DNA from: Cryptomeria japonica
Taxonomy: Eukaryota; Streptophyta; Pinopsida; Cupressales; Cupressaceae
Reading direction: 5' to 3'
Assembly (NCBI RefSeq): GCF_030272615.1
Contig: NC_081412.1
Location: 544,252,870 to 544,316,869, forward strand
DNA: 64,000 bases
Shown: positions 1 through 11,860 of the stretch, in pieces
Layout: the number at the start of each line of letters is the position of its first letter
Position numbering within the stretch: the stretch's first letter is position 1
Notes under the pieces: model-generated
Told to the model about the DNA's origin: nothing
Seen by the model: the letters and a program-made list of their open reading frames with translations, nothing else
Databases searched by the model: none
Translations under genes and position numbers: made by a program

Positions 1-369
1 CACAACACCATTTTCCCAACATCTAGAAACTATAGGAGGCATGGAATATTGTTCGTTATAAGTAATTTGGTTTTTTTATCAGTTCACTATAGGTTAAATT
101 CTGATTTACTATATATCAATTGAAAATGGTAACAAGGTTTGTACTTTGTAGTGGATTGTTGTAGATAGACTATAAGTTTTATCTAATTTTTCAGAATCAT
201 ACGAGATTGTTTAAAATATCAATTTTTTATAATTTAAGGTTGCACTATATTTTTCAATCAACTTTATAGATATAATATTATTCTTGACTTGGTTTATTAT
301 TTTCAAAAGTATATAAAACAATAAAACAGTTAGCCAAAATCTTATTTAGGTTAGGCTTGATAGGTTCTT
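1..369. other. AT-rich sequence, no gene seen
   Basis: This stretch is AT-rich and has no open frame that resembles a known protein. Recognisable LINE coding sequence begins just after it, so it is either the untranslated start of LINE-A or the flank of a 5'-truncated copy. I cannot place the LINE 5' end. Confidence 0.5.
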
Positions 370-399
370 GGTGTCAAGTAACTAGAAAAATTATGTCTC

Positions 400-960
400 C
401 ATCTGTTTCTCTATTGCCCTTCCTATATCAAGCTCTGATCATAGTGTGATTCTTCTGTCTATGTAAGACTCCAGGGAGAAAAAATTCTATCCCTTCAGAT
501 GTGAAATACTGTGGTCCTAATACTCGGATTTCAAATCTCTAGTTGAACAATTATGGAATGTCCTTGTCGACGACACTCCAATGTTTTTGTGTTGCCCAAA
601 AACTTAAGTTCGTCAAGAAAAAGGTAAAAGGTTGGAACTGTTACTCGTTTGGGAATATCTTTGAATAAAAGTAGATCATTGTTGTGAACCTTGAGTATAT
701 TCAGAAGAAGATAGAATATAATTGTGCTTTTGAGGAAGAGAGAAGGGAGGAGATCTTGCTAAGAGATCAATGGTTCAGGCTGAACAAGAAAGAAGAGGTG
801 TTTTGGAAACAAAAATCAAGAATATAATGGCTCACTTAAGTCGATAAAAGCACCAAATTATTTCACCAATCCACCATGAATCACAAGAGAATAAATAGGA
901 TAAGAAAGCTCATTAAAGAAGATGGGTGCATTACAGAAAATGAAAAAGAGATGGTTGTTG
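400..960 (+). pseudogene. LINE-A endonuclease end and linker (broken)
   Basis: Across frames one reads SSDHSVILLS, the Ser-Asp-His end motif of the apurinic-type endonuclease. Then come a PFRC-type segment, a lysine-rich KKVKGWN stretch, and EEVFWKQKSRI followed by STKLFHQSTMNHKRINRI. The last two are the standard plant LINE linker 'FWKQKSR..W...GD.NTKFFH' ahead of the reverse transcriptase. Several stops and at least two frame changes interrupt it. Function is lost; assignment to the L1 class rests on this order of motifs. Confidence 0.7.
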
Positions 961-1104
961 TTTTTTTTTTAGCCTCAATAACTCAAATAACCAGAACAAC
1001 TCTCAAGACCCCAATTATTTCCTCAAGGTGATTCGAGAGGTTGTCACTGAAGAGGATTTGTCATTACTAGTCTCAAGGTATCCTTCTAGGAGCTTAGGGA
1101 TGTA

Positions 1105-2160
1105 GTGTCCTCCTTTGTTGATTTCAAAGCCCCGGGTCTTGATGGTCCTCCTTTCTTCCAAGATCACTGGGATATCATTGGAGTGGATATCTATCATGTA
1201 GTGAAGGACTTCTTTAGGTCAAGTAAAATCCTCAACCAAATCAACTCAACCTTCATTGCTTTAATTCCAAATAATGATAATGTTACTTTCATCAAGGACT
1301 TTAGGCCTATCATCTTGTGCAATACTCTATACAAAATCATCTCAAAGGTTATGGTTAATAGGCTCAAACCTTTGCTTGATAAGATGATCTCACTCAACCA
1401 AATAGGTTTTTTCAAAGGGAGGCACATTATGTATATAATTATAGTTGCACATGAATTGGTACACTTAATGGACAGTAGAAAAGTACCCTTTATGTACTTG
1501 AAATTAGACATTTCGAAAGCTTATGATAGAGTTTCTTAGAACTTTCTCTTTGAAGTCCTAAGAAAGTTTGGATTCAAGGGTAAATTTATAAATATGATAG
1601 TTCAATGTGTAATGAATCCAAAATTCTCAGTGTTACCAAATGGGTCCCCTAGTGGTTATTTTTCATGTTGGAAAAGGCTTCACCAGGGTGACCCATTTTT
1701 GCCATATCTATTCATTATCTTTGTTGAGGTTCTTGGTCAAAATATTGACAAACTTAAAAGGAGAGGAAAGCTAAGGGGTGTTAGGGCTTCCTCTACTTTG
1801 GATCCTATATCAAATTAACAACTTGTTGATGATACCATCATCTTTGGTCAAGCTTATGTCTCAAAAGTGAAATGCTGGAACATGATTTTGGATAACTATT
1901 CAAAGACCTCAAGGCAACGTATTAACTATGAGAAAAGCAAGGTCTTTTTTATGAATGTCAGTCACAACCTACAAGAGAAAATTACTAATATTTGTTCTTG
2001 TCAAACTGCTGCCCTTCCAGATTATTACTTGGGGTTACCCCTCATCTCTAAATCTCCATCCTCTCTATTTTGGAATGGGATAATTGAAAGATTTGAAAAT
2101 AAGTTAGTTGGATGGAAAGGGATGTTGCTTGGTCTGGCAGGAAAATTCAATTGGTAAAAT
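1105..2160 (+). pseudogene. LINE-A reverse transcriptase domain (broken)
   Basis: Three open pieces (1105-1539, 1594-1818, 1867-2157) form an RVT_1 domain of the non-LTR class. Visible blocks are APGLDGPPFFQDHW, FIALIPN, DFRPIILCNTLYKIISKVMVNRL, NQIGFFKGRHI, LDISKAYDRVS and the catalytic LVDDT at about 1822-1833. The Asp pair of the active site is still present even though the frame is closed by stops at 1540 and 1819 and the 'HQGDP' loop lies in the second piece. RNase H follows 1.3 kb downstream as expected for plant L1 ORF2. Confidence 0.85.
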
Positions 2161-3009
2161 CTTGTATTTAAAATATTCCAATCTATTACCTCTCCCTCTT
2201 TAAAATACCAGGGTCCGTTGCTGATAGGATATAAAAGATCCAAAAATGTTTCCTATGGAATGGAACCAAGGAAAAAAATAGACTGTCTCTCATGGCCTGG
2301 GATAGGGTCTTCTTGTTTAGTAAGGCGAGGGGTCTTGGAATAATAAAAATTAAGTCTTTCAACCATTCCTTAATCTCCAATGTTGACTAGTAGTTGATTG
2401 AAAGGAAAAATGATTGGATATTTATTATAAAAGCTAAATACCTTAGTAATTCTAGAAGTTGTTGTTTCCTAAATGAGATGGATTTACCCTTAGGATCCTA
2501 CATTTGGAATAATTTTACAAAAACTAATGCTACACTTAGGAAGAATGGAAAAAGGCTAATTGGGAATGACAAAGGAACCAATTTCTAGGATGATGTGTGG
2601 ATTAAAGACCAAGCCCTCTCAGAACTACCTCAATTCAGGAAAATCAAGCAAATTTTGATCAATAAATGTGGAAAGTAAGTTCATGATTATATTATATGGC
2701 AATGAGACAAGGCAAAATGAAAGACCCTATAAGATGAGGTGCTTTGATAGGGGGATATCCCAATCCAACACCGTGACCAACTAGTAAGAGAGCATCAATC
2801 TGTAACTTCTCTTTTAGTTGATTGCACTGTCCTCTCTCCTCATGTGGAGGATGATTGGATCTAGTGGATAAACCCCTCTGGAGCTTTCACAGTTAAGTCA
2901 GCCTATCATAGTATTGTGGGAGAACTAGTTGAAACCTTCTGCTAGAGAAGCATTTGGATAAAGGCCTTATTTTGAAGAGAAAATGTTTCTGGTGCTCTAC
3001 TGCTCATGG

Positions 3010-3150
3010 AAGAATTTTGATGATAGATAACCTAAAAAAAGAGGCTTTTCCTTTGTTAATAGGTGTTTTTTATCCTATAAAGACCTTGAGAGAATTGATC
3101 ACCTATTTTTGCATTACCAATTTGCCAAGGAAATTTGGGAAGAAGTGTTA
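3010..3150 (+). pseudogene. LINE-A zf-RVT-like segment
   Basis: Read in the frame ahead of RNase H, this segment gives a KKRGFSFVNRCFL stretch and then DHLFLHYQFAKEIWEEV. It corresponds to the zinc-binding zf-RVT region of plant LINEs (usual pattern NRC..C......DHL..HC.FA..IW). The second Cys pair is degraded here (HY instead of HC). It is a short relic and supports only the class and the orientation of LINE-A. Confidence 0.6.
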
Positions 3151-3408
3151 GGAGATTTAAAAACTTGCTAGGCTCTACTAGGAAATATGAAAGACCCTAT
3201 GGAATAGTAGCCCCTAACCCCTTATATTCATCCTATTACCAGGAATATTTGGATGCAAATTCCACCTATTATGGCTTGGAATATATGGAAAGAGTGAAAT
3301 AATAGTGTATTTAGGGATGAAACAGGAAGTAGTAAGGTGTTATTTTATATTATAAAGTAGTAGGTAAAAGAGAGCATTAATGCGAGTCAACCACATAAAT
3401 CAAAAATT

Positions 3409-3712
3409 TTGCCAAGTCTACTAGACCTAAGATTAAAACAAAGATGGGGAATTCATCATATTCTTCTAACAATGAATTGGCATAATATGGTCTTAAGGAA
3501 AAGCCGCACTTGGACCCCCATGGAGGAAGGCTGGCTAAAGTGTAATTTTGATGGTTGTTCAAAAGGGAACTATGGTTTATCTGGAGCAGGAGACATTATA
3601 AGGGATTGCAGATGCTACATAATAGAAGCGTATTATGCAAACCTTGGAATGGGTTCAAATAACAGAGCAAAAGCAATGGCAGAATGGAAAGGCCTTGAAT
3701 GCCTAGACCACC
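3409..3712 (+). pseudogene. LINE-A RNase H domain, first half
   Basis: The open piece starting at 3409 encodes WTPMEEGWLKCNFDGCSKGN followed by GAGDIIRD and NRAKAMAEWKGLE. These are the first catalytic Asp (NFDG) and the acidic helix of a plant LINE RNase H (RVT_3). It runs to the Gypsy-1 target site at 3708-3712; the remaining half is at 15077-15420. The open frame continues a short way into the LTR by chance. Confidence 0.8.
3708..3712. repeat. Gypsy-1 target site duplication, left copy (CCACC)
   Basis: The five bases CCACC directly precede the TG of the left LTR, and the identical five bases follow the right LTR at 15072-15076. Removing the element and one copy rejoins the LINE-A RNase H reading frame. 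Confidence 0.9.
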
Positions 3713-4998
3713 TGATGGTCGCGCCCACAAAAGGATATGAAAATCATAGTAAAACCTTTCCTGGGAATTGGGCATTCCTACAGGTGACCAATATCTCTCT
3801 TCTGTAGACGTTCATTTACTTGTCAAACCAGGGGACGTATACTTTAAATGGCGCAGCAAAATATATGCACTAGGAACTTATTTTGGTCAAATCCTAGCGG
3901 AAATACATACTGAAAAGAAATCCTACCTACGCTACAGGAAGGTAATGCAAAGCCTTTTAACTCAACTATGATTTGATTATGACAGAAACCATAATAACTA
4001 CAACTGAAACACAAACTATGAACTGGCCTTATGTTGCAGGAACAGACATAGTGATGGATTCCTTGTGCTGCAGGAGCAATGTAAAGCTGAGTTTGTATAA
4101 AAACCTTAAAGATGAAAGAAAACTGAAGCTTAACAGGAAAGAACAACTAACTAACTAGCTACAGATACCTACTAAGTGTGCCCCCTTAGCAAACATCTCC
4201 TGATTACGCAGATATGAAACTCAAAACTTCATTGAACTTTATTCATAAAAACAGAATGATATACATTGTTTTGTTGATATGGAAACTAACAAAAAACTTT
4301 GCTTCTGGTTAAACAGATTCTGTCTTTCATTATCATTTTGATTCTTACATGACATCTACTATTCTTATTCTATCCTTCTCTCGCCTCTCTCTCGCGCAGG
4401 AGGAGAAGTTTTATTTAAAAACAGGGGAGCAACTAACTAACTAACTCCATTAAAGAAAGATGTGGAAGTAAAACATATCCTCGAATCAAGGAACAAACTT
4501 CATAAATGAGTTTATGCATTCAACCCGATCCAGAGAGAATCTAGCACTCCACTCTTTGTCATTAAAATTCTTTCCCATGATTTCAGTCAAAGAGTCTTTG
4601 CCGGAGCTTCCTCGAAGTCGTGCAGGAAATGGACTTTACTGCAAGGCCGAGATTGGCTGCGCTTGACTCGATCATTCTTCAACAACCTGTGAAACAAAAG
4701 GTAACAAGAAACAGAAAATGTGTATGACACATACACGATATCCATTCATTAATCACACATTTTAGATTTACTTCATCATTTAAAAACTGTATACGATATA
4801 CCAGTCATTTTAGGGAGTCAACGGGGCAATAAATGCAATCAAGTTAATCACAAAGAGCTGTAGGAATATAAAAGTCTCTTGCTACAGGATATTCCAAAAA
4901 GGTTTCACAAAGTCTGAACATCCATGAAATAACAAGAATAAAGGCATTTAAAAGTTTTATCAAAACATCCAAATTATGAGCATTTTTTAAGCTCATCA
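3713..4998 (-). repeat. Gypsy-1 LTR, 3' LTR of the minus-strand element
   Basis: It begins TGATGGTC and ends GCTCATCA on the plus strand and aligns without net gaps to 13786-15071. The tandem motif ACTAACTAACTA and a short CT stretch near 4380 occur in both LTRs. Open frames inside the LTR are not conserved coding sequence. Confidence 0.95.
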
Positions 4999-5012
4999 CT
5001 GCCCCCTACTTA
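4999..5012 (-). promoter_or_regulatory. Gypsy-1 polypurine tract
   Basis: On the minus strand the bases just upstream of the 3' LTR read AAGTAGGGGGCAG. A purine-rich run directly touching the LTR is the usual start site for plus-strand DNA synthesis. Confidence 0.7.
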
Positions 5013-5227
5013 GCCCAATGCTGGTCCTCCAGCATTAACTTTCCTGGTGGTTTCTCTGAAGTCGGTGGCTGCTACATGACTCTGAAACAGATTTTTAAAC
5101 TTGTAATAAAATCTTCTGAAATCCTGACATTTTTGATACCTTTGGTCTTCTAATTCATTGTTGAGTTTTGTAGCTGGTGAGGATAAAGTGGCCACATTAG
5201 CACAGGGGGTCTGAATGTCAGCGGCAA

Positions 5228-7388
5228 CTACAGTTCAAATCTTGTTTGAAGTCCCAATTGAATATATCTGCTGGTTTGTTTGAGAGCTGCTGTGAAATTT
5301 AAGGGACTATGCGGTTCTGACTTTCTTAACCCAACAGTTAACTTTTCCCATCTCTTCTCACTTTTGGAGAATGCCAATTTCCAAAATGAATATTGTTGTG
5401 CCTGGAATTCATCATATACCTGTTTTCTGATATCAAATATTTTCCCTCTTCCTGAAACATTATTAACACCATATGTCAGAGCAAACCAATCTTTCAACAT
5501 TGCATAAGGGTTTGAACTGTGAGATCGTAATGGAACAGGCTCTGTTTTCTCAACTTCCTCATATGTTTCCCATTGCCTGCCATAATTTGCCTCATTTGCT
5601 GCCCATGACATAAATGCTCTTAAATGAATATCACCAATATATAGAAGAGGATTCCATTCTGTTTCAAATGGTATTAAAAAGCCATGCAAATAGAATTCAC
5701 AGAGAGAATTTCTTAACCAGTTAAGGGCTGCCTGTATGCTTCATAGAAGTCTTTGGCATTATGAATTATAGGATCTTGGTTTCTGGAAATTCTCATTAAT
5801 TGGAACCATAAAAACTGTTCTTTAAGGCACAGAGCATAAACTCTGGGTAGAGGTCTACATTCCATAATCTGGCCAGTTACTTTCAACATTTCGTCTGTTT
5901 TTGCTTTCAGCTCAGCAATTTCTTGCTTCTGACTTTCAATTTTCTTATTTAATTTCTTCTTTTCTATTTCCCATAGACTTTGCTGCATGACAGTCTGGGC
6001 TATGTATCGGAAAGTCAAAGTTTGAAATGTAACTGTTTCCCAATTAGTTTTAACATATTCTCGAAACTCCGTTGAAAATGTTTTCTTATACACAACAATG
6101 GCTTTGCAAACTTCAGGATGAGATACAACTTCACTGGGCACATTTGATTGTTCAGCCTGTTCTTCCTCTTACTGTAAGATAAATTCTTCTTGTTCCTATG
6201 GTGGAGAAGCCTATGCTTCCTTCGAAAATTGCATAGCAGCAGTAGCCAAATCATTAAGATTTGGTAACCCTTGCTCATTATGCCCTGTTTCCTTTGTCTC
6301 AACTTGTTCCACTTCAGGAACGATTGAACTCTGGGCAGCATTTTCGGACACATTCTGAGAAACATTAAATTCAGACTCAACAGATTCTTCTGAAATTACA
6401 ATCACCTCTGGTTGTGGTGAAGCAGGGGAGGTCTTAGATTGTTTCCTTGTGGAAACCCTTCTTGACACTGATGCGGCTGTAGGAGGTGTTCCAGTGGTTT
6501 TCCTCTTTTTTGTTTGCTTAGAGGGCTTTGCCCTACCAGAGGATGATGGCGAACTAGAAATAGCAACAAGCGTTGTTGTAGGAGAAATAGCTGCAAGGGA
6601 AGGTACTGCAGGAGAAGGGCATTGCCTTTTTCGAGAACGAGGGTCAGATTCTGGGGACCCTTCTGCCTTTTCTTTTCCCTTCTCACTCCTAGTGGCAGAC
6701 CTAGTTTGAATCCTAGCAGAGGATTCGGGTACGAAAGCTGCAGGACTAGGTGCTACAGGAGTAGATGACCCTTGCCCTATTTTACTGGTAGATGGACTTT
6801 CTTTCTTCTTTTTCTGAGACCGTGGGGTAAGTACCCTAGGAGTTTGTGGAATTTGCAAACTCTTTTGGGCAACAAATTGTTGCCAGGAGAGAGACGAGAC
6901 ATCCCTTAAAGTGCGCTCAATCAGTAATTTAATGAGGCCATGATGAGTGACAGAATTATCTTTTCCTTGTTGAGTTCCGTGGGCATTGTGTTCTAAAAAT
7001 TTTAACAAGAAATTCGGAACATTTATAGCTAACCAATGCCTCATATGGCTCAATAATTTGAAATGATGAGAATGCAAATAGGAAAAACGGCCTTCACAGG
7101 TCAAATACTTGATTATGTAATAGCATACTCTGAATAAAGAGGAGGCAATGATACGCGCTTGCATCCCTGCTTGGAGACTTCCAGAGGTCCATCAGTAGGC
7201 ATTGAAAACTCAGCCCTTGCTGCTGCAGCGTCTGAAGAAAATTTTTCTCCAATGGCTGGAAGCCCAGTTACTTCTGCAATTCTGTTTTCGGTTGCAACAA
7301 CCGTTAGACCCCATACGGTGGCTTCCCATTCAGAAAGGGTTCTCAGAAATTCTGCAGCAGCCTCCTCATTGAAATCATTTAAGCTCAA
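5228..7388 (-). pseudogene. Gypsy-1 accessory protein (ORF between integrase and 3' LTR), broken
   Basis: A long accessory frame of roughly 700 codons, read from 7388 down to 5228, with one frameshift near 7120, stops near 6211-6175 and another break near 5700. Order of parts: an N-terminal segment with ATENRIAEVTGLPAIGEKF; a helical segment with SHHFKLLSHMRHWLAINV and later HHGLIKLLIER; a long Ser/Pro/Lys-rich low-complexity region (about 6850-6400); a coiled coil rich in Glu/Lys (about 6000-5880); and a C-terminal part with WEKLTVGLRKSEP. Position matches the extra ORF of Athila-type elements, but I see no membrane helix that would make it envelope-like. Its middle segment resembles ORF3 next to LINE-B (see findings). 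Function unknown. Confidence 0.75.
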
Positions 7389-8230
7389 AAAAATAATTTA
7401 ACCATCCACAAAGGCTGAATGCATGGACTATTTGCGGATTTTGCAATAATGTTTCATGAGTTGTAGGCTCATGTCGCACCAACTGACCATCCATGTTTGC
7501 AGTTTTCCTACAGCTGAACTTAATTCCTTGGTGAAGATTCAAATTCACTGCTTCCCTTTTGTTCTGGTTTTTTTCTTTTTCGTGCCGTCACATTACTTTC
7601 TTTCTTTTCCAAAAATGAACTTTTTTGAACAAGCAGTCTTAATCATAATTATGCAATAAAGAAAGGCATGCGATCATAGTTGGAAAGTACCAGAAAAGTA
7701 TTAAAGAAAATTATTTTACAGTTATGGCAGCGGCGAAAAGACAGGTTTTAAAAGATGGATTACCCCGCCCCCTACTTAAAATATGACATGTGTCCTCACA
7801 TGTCACAAAGAACAGGCAGAAATTCAGGCAATAATGACCGGTACATGCATCTCAAAAAATGAATAGAATGAAATAAATCAAATATGCGATAAGAAAAGAT
7901 ATGGCGTACCTTTGATAACTGCATGCACGTGTGAAGAAATATGATGGCATTTGCATGGATTGACAAGTGAGAAAGATATCTTAATTAAGTTTGATGCGGA
8001 TAGATGATGTGGATGGGTGAAATGAGTGGATGAAATGAACAAATGAAATGAATGGACGGAAGTGAAAGAAGTGAAATGGAGGCGATAAATGAGAATGGAG
8101 AAAAGGGGTTTCCTTTTTATAAAAAGAAAACCTTTATTATGGGCATGCTTTTTGAAAATTACGGTGATGCTGCAGGAGAAAGGCAAAAGCCTTTGGCTAT
8201 AGGAAGAGTAGCGGGAGGAACCTGAATGAA
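7389..8230. other. Gypsy-1 spacer between integrase and accessory ORF
   Basis: About 840 bp without a recognisable protein. It contains a Lys/Phe-rich low-complexity patch and a run of GAAATGA-like words at 8030-8090, nothing more that I can assign. Confidence 0.6.
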
Positions 8231-9211
8231 CTACTGCATTAATTCTTCCTTGGAGACTGGTTTGTGGTATAACCGGAGTCGGTGGCCATTCACTAGCAAT
8301 TTGAAGCGGACTGGGTCTATTGTTACCAGCTGTACAGCTCCATTGTCGAACACATTTTCAACTTCATAGGGGCCAAGCCAACATGTTGTGAGCTTACCCT
8401 GGTTTTCTTGATATCTGGAATCATATAACAGAGCCCAATCTCCAGTAGAAAATTTCCTGATTTTGATGTGTTGATCATGCCATTTTTTTCTTTGCTGTTG
8501 GATTGCTTCTGTATGCTGCAGGGTGGCTTTTCTCATTTCGTCCAAAGCATTTAGCTATAGGAGACGGTCCTTCTGTGCTTCAGATATGTCTATATTGAGT
8601 TCAAGAGCTATCCTTAAAGTTTTGTGTTCAAATTCTATGGGTAACATGGCTGTTTTCCCATAAAGCAGCTCAAAAGGTGTAAACCTAGTTGTTGTTTTCC
8701 ATGTAGTTCTGTAAGCCCAAACTGCTTCAGGAAGTCTATTGCTCCAATCTTTTCTATGTATCTGTACTGTCTTTGTGAGGATCGCCTCAATTTCTCTGTT
8801 TGTTACGTCTGCCTAACCATTGGCTTGAGGGTGATAAGGGCTGGACTTCCTATGTTTGATTTTATATTCTTTCATTAGTGCTGTGATTAGATTAGATGTA
8901 AACTGAGCTCCTTGATCGGTTACAAGCTCTCTGGGAACTCCAAATCTTGTGAAAATTTGTTCATACAGAAACTCAACAACTTTGTTATCTCGAGCATGAG
9001 CCATAGCTGTTACCTCAACCCATTTTGTTACATAGTCCGTGCAAACTAGAATGTATGACTTTTCATTTGATGGTGGATCAATTGGTCCTACAAAATCCAT
9101 CCCCCATTTATCAAAAGGGGTGACTATTATCTGTGGATGTAGTGGCATTTCATCGGACTTAGTTGGTCTTCCCATACGCTGGCATTTGTCACATTTTCTT
9201 GTATAGGCCAC
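8231..9211 (-). pseudogene. Gypsy-1 integrase
   Basis: Read from 9211 to 8231 in the same frame as the rest of pol. It shows the zinc-finger end CDKCQRMGRPTK, the core with WGMDFVGPID (first Asp), VTDQGAQFTSN (second Asp) and SPYHPQANG followed by the Glu region. A C-terminal GDWALLYDSR / WLGPYEVENV segment corresponds to the usual gypsy integrase tail. In-frame stops lie at 8813-8815 (TAG, where family members have Gln) and 8555-8557 (TAG). No chromodomain is seen, in keeping with the Athila/Tat branch. Confidence 0.9.
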
Positions 9212-9232
9212 AGCATCCTTATGTAATGTTGG

Positions 9233-11326
9233 TCAGTAGTACCTTGTTGTAAGAACTTTCATTGATGTTCTTTTTGCTGCAAAATATCCTCCACATGGTT
9301 CATCATGGCAAGCATGCAATATGTCATAAGTTTCATCTTCTCTTACACATCTTCGCATTACCTGATCAGCTCTAGTATAAAACAAACTATTTGCAATCCA
9401 GGAAAAGTTAAAACTTTTCTCTATTAATAATTTCTTTTCTTTTGGAGAAAAGTAGTCTGGTATTCTGTTTGCTGCTAGATAATTGGCAATGTCTGCATAC
9501 CAGGGTATATGTGCAGTGATGGAAAACAAGTGTTCATCTGGGAACCTATCATCAATGATCTCATGTTCAACAGGTGTAGCTGATTGGAGTCTTGATAAAA
9601 AGTCAGCTACAACATTAGCTCTCCCTGGTTTGTTAATTATTGAAATGTCAAATTCTTGTAACAACAGGAGGTAACGTGCCAACCTACCAGAAATGGCAGG
9701 TTTGTTCATCAGATATTTGATTGTTACATGGTTAGTATGGACGAATATCTGATAACCTGTGACATAATGTCTAAATTTATTCAAAGCATATACTACTGCA
9801 AGCAACTCCTTTTCTGTGACAGTATAATTGAGCTCAGGACCTTGAAGGTTCTTGCTGATAAAGAAAATAGCATGTTCAACTGAATTTTCTTTTTGATTCA
9901 GAACTGCTCCTATGCCAAAGTCAGAAGCATCAGCATGTATGTGAAAAGGCAAATTCCATTTTGGACCTTGAAGAACAGGGGCTTTAGTAAGCAAGTCCTT
10001 TAATTGTAGGAAGGATTTTTCACAGGCTTCTGTCCACTCAAATTGGGAATCCTTTGTTAACAAAGCATAAAGTGGACTGGCAATTTTACTGAAGTCTTTT
10101 ATAAACCTTCTATAATACCCCGCATGACCAAGAAAACTTCTGACATCTTTCTGTTTTGCAGGAGTTTGTAAATTCTGAATTACTTCAATTTTAGCAAGGT
10201 CAACCTGAATTCCATTTTTTGAAACATGATGACCTAGAACAATACCTTCTTCCATCATTAGAAAACACTTCTCACTGTTTAGAGACAAATTTTGCTCTCT
10301 ACATCTTTTCAATACTTTTTCTAAATTTACCAGTGCTTCTTCAAATGTGACTCCATAGGCAGTGAAATCATCCATGTAAATCTCCATACATTCATAAGAT
10401 ATATCAGCAAAGATACTAATTACTGCTCTTTGAAATGTTGCTGGCGCGTTGCATAAGCCAAAAGGCAAGACCGAATAAGCAAATGTTCCCCATGGACAGG
10501 TAAAAGTGGTCTTGTCTTGATCTTCAGGGGCTATTTTTATCTGATTGTATCCACTGTAACCATCCAAAAAGGAAAAATATCTTTTGCCAGATAGTGAGTC
10601 TAGTACTTAATGTACAAAAGGTAGTGGAAAGTGATCTTTTTTAGTAGCATTGTTCAATTCTCTGTAATCTACACATACTCTCCATTTTCCACCTTTCTTG
10701 GGAACAATGACTAAGGGAGAAACCCATTGACTGTCAGAGATTGGATAAATAAAGCCAGCATCAAGCAATTTTTGAAGTTCACTTTTAACTATTTCCCTAA
10801 GTGTTGGATTTACTCTTCTTTGAGGTTGTCTAATTAGTGAACAATCTTTTTTGATATATATCTTATGAGTACAAACTCGAGGATCTATTCCTTGCATGTC
10901 CCCATATTCCCATGCAAAAGCTTTATGCTGTTCTTGTAGCATTTTTAATAGATCAGCCTGTTGAGATTGTGTCAGCTTATTATTAATATTCAAACAATGA
11001 CCTTGAGACAATTCTATCTGCTCCGTGAGATCACTCATTGAGTCTACAGGTAATGTTTGTATCTCTTGTGGAAGCAAATTATGAAAAATCGCTGGAAGTT
11101 TAGGCAGTGAATTTTCAGAATCTGGTTGCTGCAGGAAATATTGTAAATGAGTATCATTTGGTTCAGATGAACCATCTTTATCAAAGTTGTTTTGTAGAAT
11201 TTGAAACAATAAGGCATCTTCACTCTGAAGTTGTGAGAATGGGTCATTTTGAAGCATCATTAATTGAGCCAAGGAATTGGTTTCTTCAATTTCCTCCCCC
11301 ACATCTAGCCAAACAAGTTGAGACAA
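9233..11326 (-). pseudogene. Gypsy-1 reverse transcriptase and RNase H
   Basis: The RT has WVSPLVIVPKKGGKWRVCVD, a Gly-rich DGYSGYNQI loop, and the catalytic YMDD at about 10367-10378. The RNase H follows with FHIHADASDFGIGAVL, TEKELLAVVYAL and a VVADFLSRL end. The stop at 10607-10609 (TAA) splits the RT, and the stop at 9233-9235 (TGA, at a position that is Trp in the family motif YYWP) ends the RNase H piece. Both leave the frame unchanged. The active site is intact, so the damage is in the stops only. This piece provided replication of the RNA copy to DNA in the virus-like particle. Confidence 0.92.
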
Positions 11327-11485
11327 ATCTAGCTAGGGCCTAGCAGGAGGATACAGAGCTAATTTCTTTGTGGATTGCCCATCAGAAATGGTCATATCTC
11401 CAGAACGGCATCCTATAAAAGCATCGGCAGTTGCTAACCATGGTCTACCAAGAATAATTAGATACCCTCCTAAAGTTGCCTTAAC

Positions 11486-11782
11486 TCATAATATTGTGAA
11501 ATCAGCAGGGTACTCCCAAGATTCAAGAATGACAATTACATCTTCTACAATCCCATCAGGCTTAACTATGGAACTGTCTGCAAGTTGCAGGACTGTGGGT
11601 GTAGACCTAATGTTTGAAATGTTCAGGGAGTCCATAGTATGCTTTGTCATGACATTAATGGCAGCACCTAAATCAATCAAAATATTTTTTACAACTTGGC
11701 CATTTACATTTATCTGCACTACAGGACTTCCAGGGTCAATATACTTTGGCATAACTACATTTCCCAACATTATATCAGCCAA
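11486..11782 (-). pseudogene. Gypsy-1 aspartic protease
   Basis: The segment contains a QINVNGQVVKNILIDLGAA stretch. The Asp-Leu-Gly-Ala active-site form (instead of Asp-Ser-Gly-Ala) is typical of Athila-type proteases. A second conserved part, LGGYLIILGRPWL, lies just past the TGA stop at 11486-11488 in the same frame. The protease would cut the gag-pol polyprotein. A further TAG at 11333-11335 separates it from the RT. Confidence 0.85.
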
Positions 11783-11860
11783 TTTTTCTAAGACATGAAT
11801 TATTTGAGGGTCCTTTTTCTTCCGTCCAGGCTTCTTTAAACAGGCTTCTTTAATAGCTTT

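Larger units (their letters stand above)
370..3712 (+). mobile_element. LINE-A, L1-type non-LTR retrotransposon, 5' and middle part (decayed)
   Basis: Pieces of a plant L1 ORF2 appear in the right order: end of the endonuclease and linker (about 400-960), reverse transcriptase (about 1105-2160), a zf-RVT-like segment (about 3010-3150) and the first half of RNase H (3409-3712). Many stops and frame changes show it is dead. The RNase H domain is cut at 3712 by Gypsy-1 and continues at 15077, which defines the insertion to the base. No ORF1 is visible, so the copy is either 5'-truncated or its start is too eroded to read. Confidence 0.85.

Noticed and set aside
3768..4158. Open frames of about 60-100 codons inside the Gypsy-1 LTR, also found at 13841-14231
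   Set aside because: They recur only because the LTR is duplicated; they resemble no protein and overlap on both strands.
5228..6141. Envelope-like gene in Gypsy-1
   Set aside because: The position would fit an Athila env-like ORF, but no signal peptide or transmembrane helix is visible; it is mostly low-complexity and coiled coil.
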